A stretch of DNA of 64,000 nucleotides. Source: Olsenella uli DSM 7084. Lineage in GTDB: Bacteria > Actinomycetota > Coriobacteriia > Coriobacteriales > Atopobiaceae. Location: positions 605,186-669,185 of the forward strand of contig NC_014363.1 of the NCBI RefSeq assembly GCF_000143845.1. The letters run 5' to 3'. Shown piece by piece: positions 43,639-53,011 of the stretch. A program made the position numbers and the translations under genes. Under the pieces are notes generated by a model. That model made no database searches, was not told the DNA's origin, and saw only the letters and a list, made by a program, of their open reading frames with translations. Position 1 is the first letter of the stretch. Each line of letters begins with the position of its first letter.

Positions 43639-43677
43639 GCAAATAGGGCGTGACGCATGCAGGTATTCCTATTTTGC
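43639..43677. promoter_or_regulatory. Inverted repeat upstream of argR
   Basis: GCAAATAGGG (43639-43648) and CCTATTTTGC (43668-43677) are near-complementary with a 19-base spacer, and a third CCTATTT lies at 43603-43609. A TTGACG sits at 43597-43602. These could be operator sites, but they do not match the classical ARG box closely. The remainder of 43332-43638 shows no gene. Confidence 0.35.
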
Positions 43678-43694
43678 TCGATGCGGAGGCAGAG

Positions 43695-44132
43695 ATGGTC
43701 AAGAGGCGCAACAATCGGCAGGATGCGATCAGGGACATCGTCCGCGGGAAGTCCATCCGCACCCAACGCACGCTTGTCGACGAGCTCCGGTCCATCGGCT
43801 TCAACTGCACCCAGGCCACCGTCTCGCGCGACATCGCCGACATGGGCCTGCGCAAGCTCTCCGAGGGTATCTACGTCCTGGCCGAGGATCTCCACCTGCA
43901 GCGCATGGTCTCGGAGTTCGTGGACAGCGTCGAGCGTGCCGACAACCTCGTCGTCATCAAGTCCCAGCCGGGCACGGCCCCCGGCGTGGCCGCGGCCGTC
44001 GATGCGGCCTCGCTGCCCGAGGTGAAGGGGTCCGTGGCAGGCAACGACACGGTCCTGGTCGTGTCTGGCGGCGTAGAAGCCGCGCAGGACCTCGTCAACC
44101 TCGTCAACAAGCTGCGTGACACCCGCAAGTAG
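43695..44132 (+). CDS. argR: ArgR-family arginine repressor
   Basis: A 145-residue transcriptional regulator. The N-terminal winged HTH (about 1-70) holds VKRRNNRQDAIRDIV, then TQRTLVDELRSIGFNCTQAT and VSRDIADMGLRKL. The C-terminal domain (about 75-145) has PGTAPGVAAAVDAASLPEV and AGNDTVLVV, the hexamerisation and arginine-binding region with the GTxxGxAxxVA-like motif. ATG 43695 is preceded by GCGGAGGC; the longer frame to 43650 is less likely. No arginine genes are in this window, so its targets lie elsewhere. Confidence 0.93.
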   Translation: MVKRRNNRQDAIRDIVRGKSIRTQRTLVDELRSIGFNCTQATVSRDIADMGLRKLSEGIYVLAEDLHLQRMVSEFVDSVERADNLVVIKSQPGTAPGVAAAVDAASLPEVKGSVAGNDTVLVVSGGVEAAQDLVNLVNKLRDTRK

Positions 44133-44231
44133 CCATACTTTCCGCAAGTGGCCGGGCTTCTGCAAACGGTGCCAGACTTCGTGTCACCAGGCTTCTCGGG
44201 AGACGTTGCACTGTAGTCGCGCATAGACACA

Positions 44232-44268
44232 AAGGGACCGGAGCCCGTCCTTCGGGCTCCGGTCCCTT
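44232..44268. terminator. Perfect 16-bp hairpin between convergent argR and PBP genes
   Basis: AAGGGACCGGAGCCCG (44232-44247) pairs exactly with 44253-44268 across a five-base loop (TCCTT). It lies 27 bp beyond the PBP stop and 100 bp beyond argR. It is symmetrical and so could act for both genes, although a clear T-run is lacking. Confidence 0.65.
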
Positions 44269-44295
44269 GGCATCGAGCGGGGACGAGGGGCAGGC

Positions 44296-46473
44296 CTAGG
44301 GGTTCGCTCCACCGTTCTCGGCACCGCCGCCTCCGTTGTCCGCGGGCGGCTCGGGCTGCTCCCCGCCGTTGTCGTTGCCGCCGCCGTTGTTCCCGCCGTT
44401 GTCGTTGCTGTTGCCGCCGCCGCCGTTGTCCGTCGTCTCGGTGGGCGCGGTCGTCTCGGTCGTGGTGGTCGTCGTGACCTCCGTGGTGGTCTCGTTTGCG
44501 TCGTCGGAGGTGCTCCTGGTCTTCGTCTTGGAGTCGGAGGCGGTGCCGCCCTTGAACTTCCAGCTGCCGTTCGACCGGTACTGGGGCGACTCGTCCGTGG
44601 TCGGGAACTCGCCGCGCGGTGTGCCGGCAAGCGCCTGGTTGATGAAGTAGGCGAAGATGGGGACCGACGTGTTGTAGGGGTGACCGTTCGACCCGTAGAC
44701 GTGGACGGGGCTCTCCTCGCTGTAGCCGCACCAGACGGCGACGGAAAGCTGCGGAGTCACGCCGCAGAACCAGAGGTCACGGTAGTTCTCAGAGGTGCCG
44801 GTCTTGCCTGCGAGGGGCTGGTCGACGCTCACGAGCGACTGGAGCGAGTTCGCGGTGCCCGATCCCCTGCAGACGCCCTCCATCACGTCGAGGGCGGCGG
44901 AGGCCACGGCGGAGGAGACGGCCTGGGTGGGGGAGTCCGCGTGCTCGTAGACGGTGTTGCCGTTGCGATCCTCGATCTTGGTGATGGCGATGGCGTCGCG
45001 GTGCACGCCACCGGAGGCGATCGTCGCGTACGACTCGGCCATCTGGACCACGGGGACGCCCTCGGTGCCCAGCGTGATCGAGTCATAGGCGGGGATGTCC
45101 ACGTCCACGCCCAGCGTGTGGGCCATGCTGACGACCTTGTCGGCACCTATGGCCTGGATGACCTGGACGAAGCCCGTGTTCGAGGAGACGGCGAACGCGT
45201 TTGCCAGGCTGATGTTGCCGTAGCTCGAGTTGCCGAAGTTTTGGACCTTCCAGGTGGGCGAGAACTGCATGGGCGAGTTGCAGTTGATGGAGACGCCGGG
45301 GCTCATCCCCTCCTGGAGCGCCGCGACGAGGGTGAAGAGCTTGAAACTCGAGCCCGGCTGGCGGTAGGCCTGGGTCGCCAGGTTGAACTGGCTCTCGGCA
45401 TAGCTCTTGCCGCCGACCATCGCCTTGATGTAGCCCGTCGAGGGGTCCACGGCGACGAGCGCCGCCTGGAGCTCGTCGTTGCCGATCTCGTCGAGGCGCT
45501 GGGCCACCGCGCTCTCCGCCGCGGACTGGGTGCCGGGGTCGATGGTGGTGTAGACCTTCAGGCCGCCCTGCATGATGGTGTCCTGGTCGAAGTCCTCGAG
45601 GAGGAGCTGCTTCACGTAGTCGGAGAAGTAGGGGTAGCTGCCGATGCTGTCCGAGAAGGAACCCTCGTCGAGCGTCAGGTCCTCGGCCGTGGCGGCGTCG
45701 TGCTCCTCCTGGGTGATGTCGCCCTCGGAGAGCATCCAGTCCAGGACGAGGTTGCGGCGGGTGGTGGCAGCGCCGGGGTTGGAGAACGGGTCGTAGGCGG
45801 AGGGGGACTGCGGCAGGCCCGAGAGCGTCGCAGCCTCGGCCAGCGTGAGGTCGCTCGCATGCTTGTTGAAGTAGGTCATCGAGGCGGCCTCGATGCCATA
45901 GGCGCCGTGACCGTAGTAGATGGTGTTGAGGTACATGTTGAGGATCTGGTCCTTGGTGTACATCTTCTCCATCTGGATGGCGATGTAGGCCTCGCGCACC
46001 TTGCGCTTGAGGCTCTGCTCGAACTGCTCGTCGGAGAGGACGGTGTTCCTCACGAGCTGCTGGGTGATGGTTGAGGCGCCCTCGGAGCCACCGGCGAGCT
46101 GCACGAAGACGGCACGCACGATGCCCTGCGGGTCGACGCCGTTGTGCTGGTAGAAGCGCCTGTCCTCGATGTCCACGGTGGCCTGGCGCACGTAGGGCGA
46201 GATGGCGTCGAGCTCCACGCTCCTGCGGTTCTGCAGGTAGTACTCCGCTATGACCGAGCCGTCGGATGCGTAGACCGTCGTGGGCTCTGCCACCAGGTAG
46301 GCGTCTGCGGAGGAGTAGTCGGGCAGGTCCTGCAGCCACTGGGTGACGAGCGCGCCGAGCGATATCGAGAGGGCCGTGACAAGAAGCGCCAGAAAGCCGA
46401 AGAAGCCGGCGACGCCGAACCCGAAGACATGGGTGCGGGAATGTAGGTGAGCCCTGCGGGTGCGAATGCCCAT
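44296..46473 (-). CDS. Class A penicillin-binding protein (PBP1a-type)
   Basis: A 725-residue bifunctional peptidoglycan synthase. An N-terminal TM helix (about 20-45) is followed by the GT51 glycosyltransferase domain with EDRRFYQHNGVDPQGIVRA (catalytic Glu near 103) and ASTITQQLVRN. The transpeptidase domain has SSFK with nucleophile Ser near 375, SSN near 430-432 and KTGT near 557. The C-terminal tail after about 640 is Lys/Thr/Glu- then Asn/Gly/Pro-rich and probably crosses the wall. The start is preceded by AAGGAGGAA on the minus strand. Confidence 0.94.
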   Translation of the reverse strand: MGIRTRRAHLHSRTHVFGFGVAGFFGFLALLVTALSISLGALVTQWLQDLPDYSSADAYLVAEPTTVYASDGSVIAEYYLQNRRSVELDAISPYVRQATVDIEDRRFYQHNGVDPQGIVRAVFVQLAGGSEGASTITQQLVRNTVLSDEQFEQSLKRKVREAYIAIQMEKMYTKDQILNMYLNTIYYGHGAYGIEAASMTYFNKHASDLTLAEAATLSGLPQSPSAYDPFSNPGAATTRRNLVLDWMLSEGDITQEEHDAATAEDLTLDEGSFSDSIGSYPYFSDYVKQLLLEDFDQDTIMQGGLKVYTTIDPGTQSAAESAVAQRLDEIGNDELQAALVAVDPSTGYIKAMVGGKSYAESQFNLATQAYRQPGSSFKLFTLVAALQEGMSPGVSINCNSPMQFSPTWKVQNFGNSSYGNISLANAFAVSSNTGFVQVIQAIGADKVVSMAHTLGVDVDIPAYDSITLGTEGVPVVQMAESYATIASGGVHRDAIAITKIEDRNGNTVYEHADSPTQAVSSAVASAALDVMEGVCRGSGTANSLQSLVSVDQPLAGKTGTSENYRDLWFCGVTPQLSVAVWCGYSEESPVHVYGSNGHPYNTSVPIFAYFINQALAGTPRGEFPTTDESPQYRSNGSWKFKGGTASDSKTKTRSTSDDANETTTEVTTTTTTETTAPTETTDNGGGGNSNDNGGNNGGGNDNGGEQPEPPADNGGGGAENGGANP

Positions 46474-46626
46474 TGGTTCCTCCTTGGAGAGACAGTCGCA
46501 TCACATTATAGGGAAGTGTGGGGGAGTGGGTTTGGGTGAGGTGCGGCGCAGCTGCTCAGATACTTGCGCCGGTCTTCTCCCGACGTCACGCATCGTGGGT
46601 GCGGGCAATGCCATGGTACTTGACGG

Positions 46627-47652
46627 CTAGCGCCTCCGCTTGTCGACGAAGCTTCCTGCAAGCCCCATCAGCCATTTATCTACAAGGAGGTGATTCGCAA
46701 GCCCCATCGGCACGGCGATGGCGGATGCGAGGACGGTGTTAAGCAACCATCCCATCGGAATGGGCCAAAGGAAAACGAGGGTCTGCTGAACCGGGAAGCC
46801 CCATAGGTAAGTTCCATAGGACAGGTCTATGTCATGGGCGAAGTTTTGCGCCTTGTGCCTCGTTCCCCATCCTAGCCAGATGAGGGCATAGGGGAAGGTC
46901 AGGAGCATGGCCGGCAAGTCTAGGCCCAATGTGCAGAGGAGGCATGTTGCGGCTATTGCCGCAAGCCCCATGGGGGGCGAGACGACGATCTCGTCTCTCC
47001 ATACCCAGACGAGCATGCCGACGAAGAACTCCAGAATGGCCCGGACGACGCTGAGCGCCATAAGCTGAGACAGGCTGAGGAAGATGATTCCCGCAGCGAG
47101 TGCGGCACAAATGAGAGCGGTTGCGCTCCCTTTCCTGAAGGACGTCATACGGAAGGTGAGATAGCACAGCACATAACAGGCAAATTCAACCGGCAGGGTC
47201 CACAACGCACCGTTCACGACGGCGGGATAGGGGTTTGTCTCGAACACGTCCGGCAGGCTGTGGACGGGTACGAGCAGTGCGTTGAGGAGATAGCGATAGG
47301 TTTGGGCGTTCTGGAAATACGAGGCAACATCGCTTGATGACAGCAGGGGGCCGAAGACAAGCGCGCACAGCAGAACGACGAAAGCGAGCTGCGGAAAAAT
47401 TCTTTTGATGCGAGCAGCGAAGAATTTCGTGGCACTAGCATGGCGCTCACAGCTCTTGGAGATGAGAATGCCCCCATAGAGGAAAAACACGCCAACGGCC
47501 ATGCCACCGATGCTGAGCCTTCCTGAGGTCAGCCGGTCAAGGAAAGATGCGCTGCCATTGGCTCCGCCCGTCAGGGAGTATGAGTGAGACCAGATGACGC
47601 CTAGTGCCGCAATGAAGCGGATAAGGTTGAGGTTGTTGTTGCGCCCATGCAT
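46627..47652 (-). CDS. Acyltransferase-3 family membrane protein
   Basis: A 341-residue multi-spanning acyltransferase (OafA/acyltransferase 3 type). It opens RNNNLNLIRFIAALGVIWSH, the conserved start of the family with the His used in catalysis, and continues with SGRLSIGGMAVGVFFLYGG and about nine further hydrophobic helices. Such enzymes O-acylate surface polysaccharides. The C-terminus contains GTYLWGFPVQQTLVFLWP. ATG 47652 is a conservative start; TTG 47700 is an in-frame alternative. It lies downstream of a GT2 gene on the same strand, probably in one operon. Confidence 0.85.
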   Translation of the reverse strand: MHGRNNNLNLIRFIAALGVIWSHSYSLTGGANGSASFLDRLTSGRLSIGGMAVGVFFLYGGILISKSCERHASATKFFAARIKRIFPQLAFVVLLCALVFGPLLSSSDVASYFQNAQTYRYLLNALLVPVHSLPDVFETNPYPAVVNGALWTLPVEFACYVLCYLTFRMTSFRKGSATALICAALAAGIIFLSLSQLMALSVVRAILEFFVGMLVWVWRDEIVVSPPMGLAAIAATCLLCTLGLDLPAMLLTFPYALIWLGWGTRHKAQNFAHDIDLSYGTYLWGFPVQQTLVFLWPIPMGWLLNTVLASAIAVPMGLANHLLVDKWLMGLAGSFVDKRRR

Positions 47653-47729
47653 GATGTCATGCAGGGTCGCTCTCTGGGCATGCTCCGGGTGCGGCACCAA
47701 TGGATGCTCACTTTCATCTGACTCGGACG

Positions 47730-48524
47730 CTAGTGGTCGTTGCTGGACTGTCCAAGCTCATACAAGTGGTTGATAAGGGCCGCGACGCCAGAGGGCCAGA
47801 ACTTATTGAACATGGCAAGGTCCTCCCGGCTGCGGCTGTTGTCGTGGATGAGACGGCTGGTCTCGGACCCTTCATGGATGCGGTGAAGCATGAGAGGCCT
47901 TGGGTTGTACACGAAGCTGCCATCGGCTGCCGAGAGCTTCTCCCATGCCTGCCAATCAAGGTCAGAGTTGAAGTCCTTGGCGAACAGAGGCTGTTCGAAA
48001 GCCGAGGTTATGAGCGTTACCGAGGGGCAGCAGATGGGACATCCAAGGGAGAGGATGCGCCGTCGTACCGACCGTCGCGTGGCGTTACGAGGTTTTTCCA
48101 GCGCCTTGAGCATGAGTCGCTTGATGCGTAGGTTCCTGTTGTCGAAGACGCGCTTGCCCTCCCTCAGCTCTCCATAGCTGGTGAAGTATAGCAGGGGGTT
48201 CCGGGAGGAGCCCAGCATGTGGAGCATGCTCTCGGCGTAGTCGGGAAGGTATATGTCATCCTGGTGGGCAATGGTGACCAGGGGACTGCTCGCCATTCTG
48301 ACGGCGAAGTTCCAGTCTCCGGCGATGCCTCCGGGACCGTCGTTGACGAGCATCTCGCAACCTATCTGCTGGCAGGCACGCTCTATGGTGGGGTTGGGGG
48401 TCGAGGTGACGAGGATGACCCTTGTCGCAACGGTCTGCTGCCTAAGCGACTGCACGCATTCATCCAGGTAGGGGCTAGCCCCGTAGGCGCAGATTGCAAA
48501 GCAGTGATCTGGGGGAGTGTACAT
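47730..48524 (-). CDS. Glycosyltransferase family 2 protein
   Basis: A 264-residue GT-A fold glycosyltransferase. The N-terminus FAICAYGASPYLDECVQSLR gives the nucleotide-sugar binding start, and HQDDIYLPDY carries the DxD-like metal site near 90-92. A C-terminal half with WQAWEKLS resembles the acceptor region. It has no TM segments and presumably acts at the cytoplasmic face on the glycan lipid intermediate. Its start is divergent from the first LicD gene, sharing the AT-rich region 48525-48636. Confidence 0.85.
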   Translation of the reverse strand: MYTPPDHCFAICAYGASPYLDECVQSLRQQTVATRVILVTSTPNPTIERACQQIGCEMLVNDGPGGIAGDWNFAVRMASSPLVTIAHQDDIYLPDYAESMLHMLGSSRNPLLYFTSYGELREGKRVFDNRNLRIKRLMLKALEKPRNATRRSVRRRILSLGCPICCPSVTLITSAFEQPLFAKDFNSDLDWQAWEKLSAADGSFVYNPRPLMLHRIHEGSETSRLIHDNSRSREDLAMFNKFWPSGVAALINHLYELGQSSNDH

Positions 48525-48568
48525 TCTTCATCTTCCAAGAGAGTGCGGACCTATCTATCGTGCCACCC

Positions 48569-48574
48569 TATAAT
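48569..48574 (+). promoter_or_regulatory. Consensus -10 element in the divergent GT2/LicD region
   Basis: A TATAAT followed by ATATGG lies in an AT-rich stretch between divergent genes; the overlapping ATATTATA is near-palindromic and could serve either strand. No convincing -35 box accompanies it. Confidence 0.4.
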
Positions 48575-48636
48575 ATATGGGCTTGGGTGAAATGTAACTA
48601 GCGGAGCAGCCCTGATGTGTCTTTCGCTGCGGACAG

Positions 48637-49512
48637 GTGATTTCATTGGAGTACAGGCAGTACGAGGATCCGGCGGTCTTGCGCAAGCTTCAGCTTGTTT
48701 CGACGAGAATCCTGGGGGAGTTCGATAGGGTCTGTGCCAAGCTGGACATTCCCTACTTCGCGTATGGTGGTACGGCCATCGGAGCCGTGCGTCACGACGG
48801 CTTCATTCCCTGGGATGATGACGTCGACGTTGCGATGTTGCGCAGCGACTACGAGCGCTTCCTCAGGGAGGCCCCAGAGGCGCTCGCATCAGAGTACGAG
48901 ATCGTCGATTGGCATACGGATCCGTTTTTTCCTGCCTGCAACGCGAACTTGGCCCTTAAGGGGACGTATTGTGTTCCAGACGAGTTCATGTGCTGTCGCT
49001 TCCAGTATCCCATTGGGATAGGCATATACGCCCTCGACCAGGTTCCTGCGGACGAGGGGGACTACCGCAGGCAGGTTCGGCGCACCTGGTTATGGGGGCG
49101 CCTGTCCTTCCTGAGGGCGACCTCAAGCCCGCATGTCAACCTCGGAGGAGTTCGCCGCCTCCTTGTCCTGGTTGCCTGCAAGCTTGCTCATTGGGGCATG
49201 CGTGTCGTTCGCCTCTCGCCGGCGTTCATTCATCAAAGGTGGGAGCGTGCTGCGCGTATGGCCCAGGGCGAGCCAGCCAATGAAGGCACGCTGTATGCTG
49301 ACTATGCCGACAGGACGCCCTTGACCTGGGCGGTGACCAGATCTGACGTGTTCCCCTTGCAAGAGCATGCGTTCGAAGACCTGACCATTAAGCTCCCCCA
49401 CGAGAATGACAAGCTGCTGAGACGAGGCTATGGTGACTACATGTCTCTGCCTCCCGAGAACGATCGCAAGAACCACCATCCTGGTAGGCTCGACTTCGGG
49501 GACTTTGCATGA
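48637..49512 (+). CDS. licD: LicD family phosphotransferase (first copy)
   Basis: A 291-residue LicD-type protein of the kind that transfers phosphocholine or phosphono-substituents from a CDP-activated donor onto glycans. The signature FAYGGTAIGAVRHDGFIPWD then DDVDVAM (metal-binding Asp cluster) lies near 40-65, and the C-terminus RKNHHPGRLDFGDFA is typical. GTG 48637 is the longest start; TTG 48646 has a better-spaced AGGTGA. It overlaps the flippase start (ATGA). The second LicD gene lies 8 kb away in the phosphonate operon. Confidence 0.88.
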   Translation: MISLEYRQYEDPAVLRKLQLVSTRILGEFDRVCAKLDIPYFAYGGTAIGAVRHDGFIPWDDDVDVAMLRSDYERFLREAPEALASEYEIVDWHTDPFFPACNANLALKGTYCVPDEFMCCRFQYPIGIGIYALDQVPADEGDYRRQVRRTWLWGRLSFLRATSSPHVNLGGVRRLLVLVACKLAHWGMRVVRLSPAFIHQRWERAARMAQGEPANEGTLYADYADRTPLTWAVTRSDVFPLQEHAFEDLTIKLPHENDKLLRRGYGDYMSLPPENDRKNHHPGRLDFGDFA

Positions 49513-50822
49513 GCGAGGGCATGACCGAGGGTCTTGCGACGAAGGCGTCAGACTCCACTCGATGCTCGGAGCAAATGGCCAAGGACTATCTATGGAATAC
49601 CCTGGGGTCTTTGGTGAATGCGGGTGCAAGCGTTCTCATGTTGCTTGTCGTCACGCGTTTCCTGGGGGCGTACGCGGGTGGACTTTTCTCGATAGCCTTT
49701 GCGATAGCTCAGCAGTTTCAGGTGGTGGGGCATTTCGAGATGAGGGCCTACCAGGCAACTGATGCCAGAGAGAGGTTTTCGTTCGGCATTTACTTCGCGT
49801 CGCGAATCCTCACATGCTCTCTGATGGTTCTGCTCGTCGTTATCTATTCTATCTTTGTGGCGGAGCGACGCGAGGCCCCCGTGCTTCTCCTCATCGCCTC
49901 CCTCAGGTTGTTCGATGCCTTCGAGGATGTGTTCCATGGGATGTTTCAACAGCATGGCAGACTTGACGTGGCAGGCAAGGCGTTCTTCTGTAGGGGCTTG
50001 ATGACGATTGTTACATTTTCCCTAGGAGTCATCCTGACGCGTGACATCGTCTCCGCTTGTGTCATATCCTTTGTCGCCTCGTTGGTGACGGTCATCTTGA
50101 TGGACATCCTACCTGCCCGTTCGTTCGTTTCGCTCATCCCCACGTTCGAGCTGAAGCCCATCGTTCGCCTGCTTCTGGCCTGCATGCCGCTTTTTGTGGG
50201 CTCCTTTCTCCTGACTTACCTGAGCAACGCTCCAAAGTATGGGATAGAAGGCCTGATGACTAAGGACTACCAGACCTATTACTCGATCATCTTCATGCCC
50301 TCCCTGGTCATCAACCTGTTGAGCGGGTTCGTGTTCAAGCCGCTGCTGACCGATCTGGCGATGCATTGGACGAAAGGTGACGTGAAGGCTTTCTTCTCGA
50401 TCATCGTGAGGGGTTTCATGGTTATTTGCGCTGCCACGTTGCTTGCCATGCTGGTTGCCTATCCGATAGGGACGGAGATCCTCTCTGCAATCTACGGAAT
50501 TGACGTGACGCCTCTGCGCCCCGAGCTCATGATCCTTTTGATAGGGGGCCTTCTCAACGCGGTGAGCGTCATCCTATTCTATGCAGTGGTGACCATGCGC
50601 ATGCAACGCTTTGTTATCGTGGCGTATGGCGCGGCGGCCCTTTTTTCATTCTTTGCGACCACCCCGTTTATTGCGGCTGCCGGACTGATGGGGGCTTGTA
50701 TGCTCTATGATACGTCGATGCTCATTCTCTCGCTCATCTTCCTGGCGGCGTTGGTGTATCGGGCTAAGAGATGCGCCCCTTCGGCAGCCATGGCCCCTCC
50801 TGAGTCCCCTGGACTTGAGTGA
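49509..50822 (+). CDS. Wzx-like polysaccharide flippase
   Basis: A 437-residue polytopic membrane protein with 12 or more hydrophobic segments, of the MATE/MVF (polysaccharide biosynthesis) type. It begins with SKDYLWNTLGSLVNAGASVL-like sequence (here AKDYLWNTLGSLVNA), as in O-antigen and teichoic-acid flippases. Later segments contain YGIEGLMTKDYQTYYS, also common in this family. It would move lipid-linked glycan across the membrane. The start overlaps the upstream LicD gene and the next gene follows after 46 bp. Confidence 0.87.
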   Translation: MSEGMTEGLATKASDSTRCSEQMAKDYLWNTLGSLVNAGASVLMLLVVTRFLGAYAGGLFSIAFAIAQQFQVVGHFEMRAYQATDARERFSFGIYFASRILTCSLMVLLVVIYSIFVAERREAPVLLLIASLRLFDAFEDVFHGMFQQHGRLDVAGKAFFCRGLMTIVTFSLGVILTRDIVSACVISFVASLVTVILMDILPARSFVSLIPTFELKPIVRLLLACMPLFVGSFLLTYLSNAPKYGIEGLMTKDYQTYYSIIFMPSLVINLLSGFVFKPLLTDLAMHWTKGDVKAFFSIIVRGFMVICAATLLAMLVAYPIGTEILSAIYGIDVTPLRPELMILLIGGLLNAVSVILFYAVVTMRMQRFVIVAYGAAALFSFFATTPFIAAAGLMGACMLYDTSMLILSLIFLAALVYRAKRCAPSAAMAPPESPGLE

Positions 50823-50868
50823 TTGCTATCCGAGGTCCATTCTCATTCGTAAGGTGCGGTTCTGACAT

Positions 50869-53007
50869 GTGTCTCTGATCCAAGGTTGGTTGACTATGTG
50901 GCCTGTATTTTTTCTGAGTTTTGCGCTGGCTGGGGCTTTTCTATATGTTCCCGGGTTCTTCTTCTTTAGAGGGCTGGGATTCGGTACGGCTCCCTCCCTC
51001 TGCCTGTCACCCGCCGCATCTCTTCTCATATATTGTCTCCTGGGAGTTGCCTACGAACGCCTGGGAGTTTGGGCCAGTTGGCGCACCATGGTTCCGGTGA
51101 CCCTAGCCCTATGCCTCATGCTTGGTATCGTGGCTGTCTTCGTTAGGCATCGCCTGTTGGGCAATGGTGTTGGGGCGGGAGTCCGTGGCACTGAGGGGGC
51201 CGACGAGAGCCGGGGTGAAGGGGTCGCGTGCCTTACTATCCCGGCGCTCGTTCCCTTCTTTCTGATGGCGCTCGCCGTCGGCATGTATGTCTTTGTGCTT
51301 CCTTTGGATGGCCCCGACTCCTTTGCCCAGAATTGGGACAACGCCTTCCACCTCAATGCGATCGCCCAGTTCCTGCGTACGGGAAACTACTCCGCGTTTT
51401 CGATGGGGGCCTGGCAGCCGGGCGAGGTTGCTCCAGTTGCAGATGTTATTGGCTACTATCCGGCAAGTTGGTCGATTCTCGTTGCCCTAGTTGATTCGGT
51501 CACGAGCACCTCGCTTCCCTGTGCGGTGAATGCTGCTAACTTTGCCCTTTTGTCCTTAGTATTTCCCAGCTCGATGTGTTTTTTGACGTACGTCTTGTTT
51601 GGTGGGAGCCGAACTCTCTGTCGTGCTGCCGCCGTCGTAACTCCGCTCTTCGTCGCGTTTCCCTGGATGTTCGTGGAGTATGGATCTCTCAACCCCAACC
51701 TTGCTGGAATGTCTCTGTCCCCTCTGGTTGTCGGATCCTTCATCCTGCTTGGACGCCGGCTGCTTGGGGGGAGTCCTTGGCTTGCAAGCGCTCTTTGCTT
51801 TGTGGTCACGTTGGTCTCGGGTGCGGCGGCACATCCCAGCGCAGTCTTCAGCTCGGCAGTCGTTCTTGCACCTTTCTGCGTCTGGCTGTCGGTTCAGGTT
51901 GCAAAGAAGGCATGGTCTGGCTCTCCTAAGCTTTCCCTGCGTCTGCACCTGGTGGCAATCTCGGTCTCGTGCGTTCTCGTCGCGCTTTGGGTGGGTTTCG
52001 CCTGTTTGCCTCCCCTGCATAACGTAGTGACGAACGCCTGGAACTATTGCGTCGGACCCTCTCAGGCAGTAACGAACCTGATTACCCTAAGCTTCGTGAG
52101 GGATTATGGGCAACCTCTCCTGAGTCTTCTTGTGTTTGTGGGTATTGTTACCCTCATCAGGGAGAACCGTGCGACCTGGATCGTTGCCTCGTGTGCTCTG
52201 GCGTCGTTCATCTTTCTGGTGGACCTCGTCCTCTCCTCGGATTTCGGTAAGTACAACCTCAAGGCCATAGCTGCGGGCTTTTGGTACCAAGATCCCTATC
52301 GCACGGCCGCGACCGTGGTCTTGGCCGTGATTCCCCTGGCGTCCGCAGGACTGGCCCGCGTGATGGTTTTTGTCCAGCATCGTGCTGGTATCGCACAGGT
52401 TGATTGGCGGGGAAGCACGCGCGCCTTGTCATTCTCAAGGCGCTACGCCCCGACCCTTGTCACGGGCCTTGTCGTTCTGGCGATTCTATGGCCGTCGTTT
52501 CGACTTCCAGGCGTGACGGATGTCACTACGGGCTTTGGTGGGTTCAGAGGCGACATGGCTCGTAGCTTTGATGTGTCGAGCAACGTTCTTGATGACGAGG
52601 AGAAGTGCTTTCTAGAGCGCGTTAAGAACGTTGTTCCGGGGGATGCGCTCATCGTCAACATGCCAGACGATGGCTCCGTATTCGCGAATGGGCTCTTTGG
52701 GCTGAATACCTACTACCGTGTTTTTGGCGTCCAGTGGAAAACCGATGAAACGACTGAGAGCAAAGTCGTGCGCGAGCGTGCGTCACATCTTGCCGACGAC
52801 CCTGAGGTTCGTAGCGCATTCTCGTCTATCGGTGCAAAGTACCTGCTGATCCTTGATTCAACGGATGAGGAGAGCGACACAAGGCAATTCCTAGTCAGCT
52901 TCCAACCTGAGTTGTGGCAGGGCATCGCTGACGTGCACGAGGACACTCCCGGGTTGAGCCTTATGCTTTCCGAGGGGGACATGAGGCTATATCGCGTGTT
53001 GGATTAG
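50869..53007 (+). CDS. DUF6541-type large membrane protein
   Basis: A 712-residue protein with about 12-14 hydrophobic segments in the first 530 residues (for example SFALAGAFLYVPGFFFF and LVALVDSVTSTSLP), followed by an extracellular C-terminal domain of about 160 residues ending GDMRLYRVLD. This layout matches the DUF6541 family of actinobacterial glycan loci, thought to resemble GT-C glycosyltransferases. GTG 50869 is the longest start; ATG 50896 is the main alternative. An acidic pair (NWDNAFHLNAI) on the first large loop could be catalytic, as in GT-C enzymes. Confidence 0.78.
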   Translation: MSLIQGWLTMWPVFFLSFALAGAFLYVPGFFFFRGLGFGTAPSLCLSPAASLLIYCLLGVAYERLGVWASWRTMVPVTLALCLMLGIVAVFVRHRLLGNGVGAGVRGTEGADESRGEGVACLTIPALVPFFLMALAVGMYVFVLPLDGPDSFAQNWDNAFHLNAIAQFLRTGNYSAFSMGAWQPGEVAPVADVIGYYPASWSILVALVDSVTSTSLPCAVNAANFALLSLVFPSSMCFLTYVLFGGSRTLCRAAAVVTPLFVAFPWMFVEYGSLNPNLAGMSLSPLVVGSFILLGRRLLGGSPWLASALCFVVTLVSGAAAHPSAVFSSAVVLAPFCVWLSVQVAKKAWSGSPKLSLRLHLVAISVSCVLVALWVGFACLPPLHNVVTNAWNYCVGPSQAVTNLITLSFVRDYGQPLLSLLVFVGIVTLIRENRATWIVASCALASFIFLVDLVLSSDFGKYNLKAIAAGFWYQDPYRTAATVVLAVIPLASAGLARVMVFVQHRAGIAQVDWRGSTRALSFSRRYAPTLVTGLVVLAILWPSFRLPGVTDVTTGFGGFRGDMARSFDVSSNVLDDEEKCFLERVKNVVPGDALIVNMPDDGSVFANGLFGLNTYYRVFGVQWKTDETTESKVVRERASHLADDPEVRSAFSSIGAKYLLILDSTDEESDTRQFLVSFQPELWQGIADVHEDTPGLSLMLSEGDMRLYRVLD

Positions 53008-53011
53008 CCTG

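Noticed and set aside
44680-46074. Plus-strand frame opposite the PBP gene
   Set aside because: Shadow frame of low-complexity sequence; the PBP motifs are all on the minus strand.
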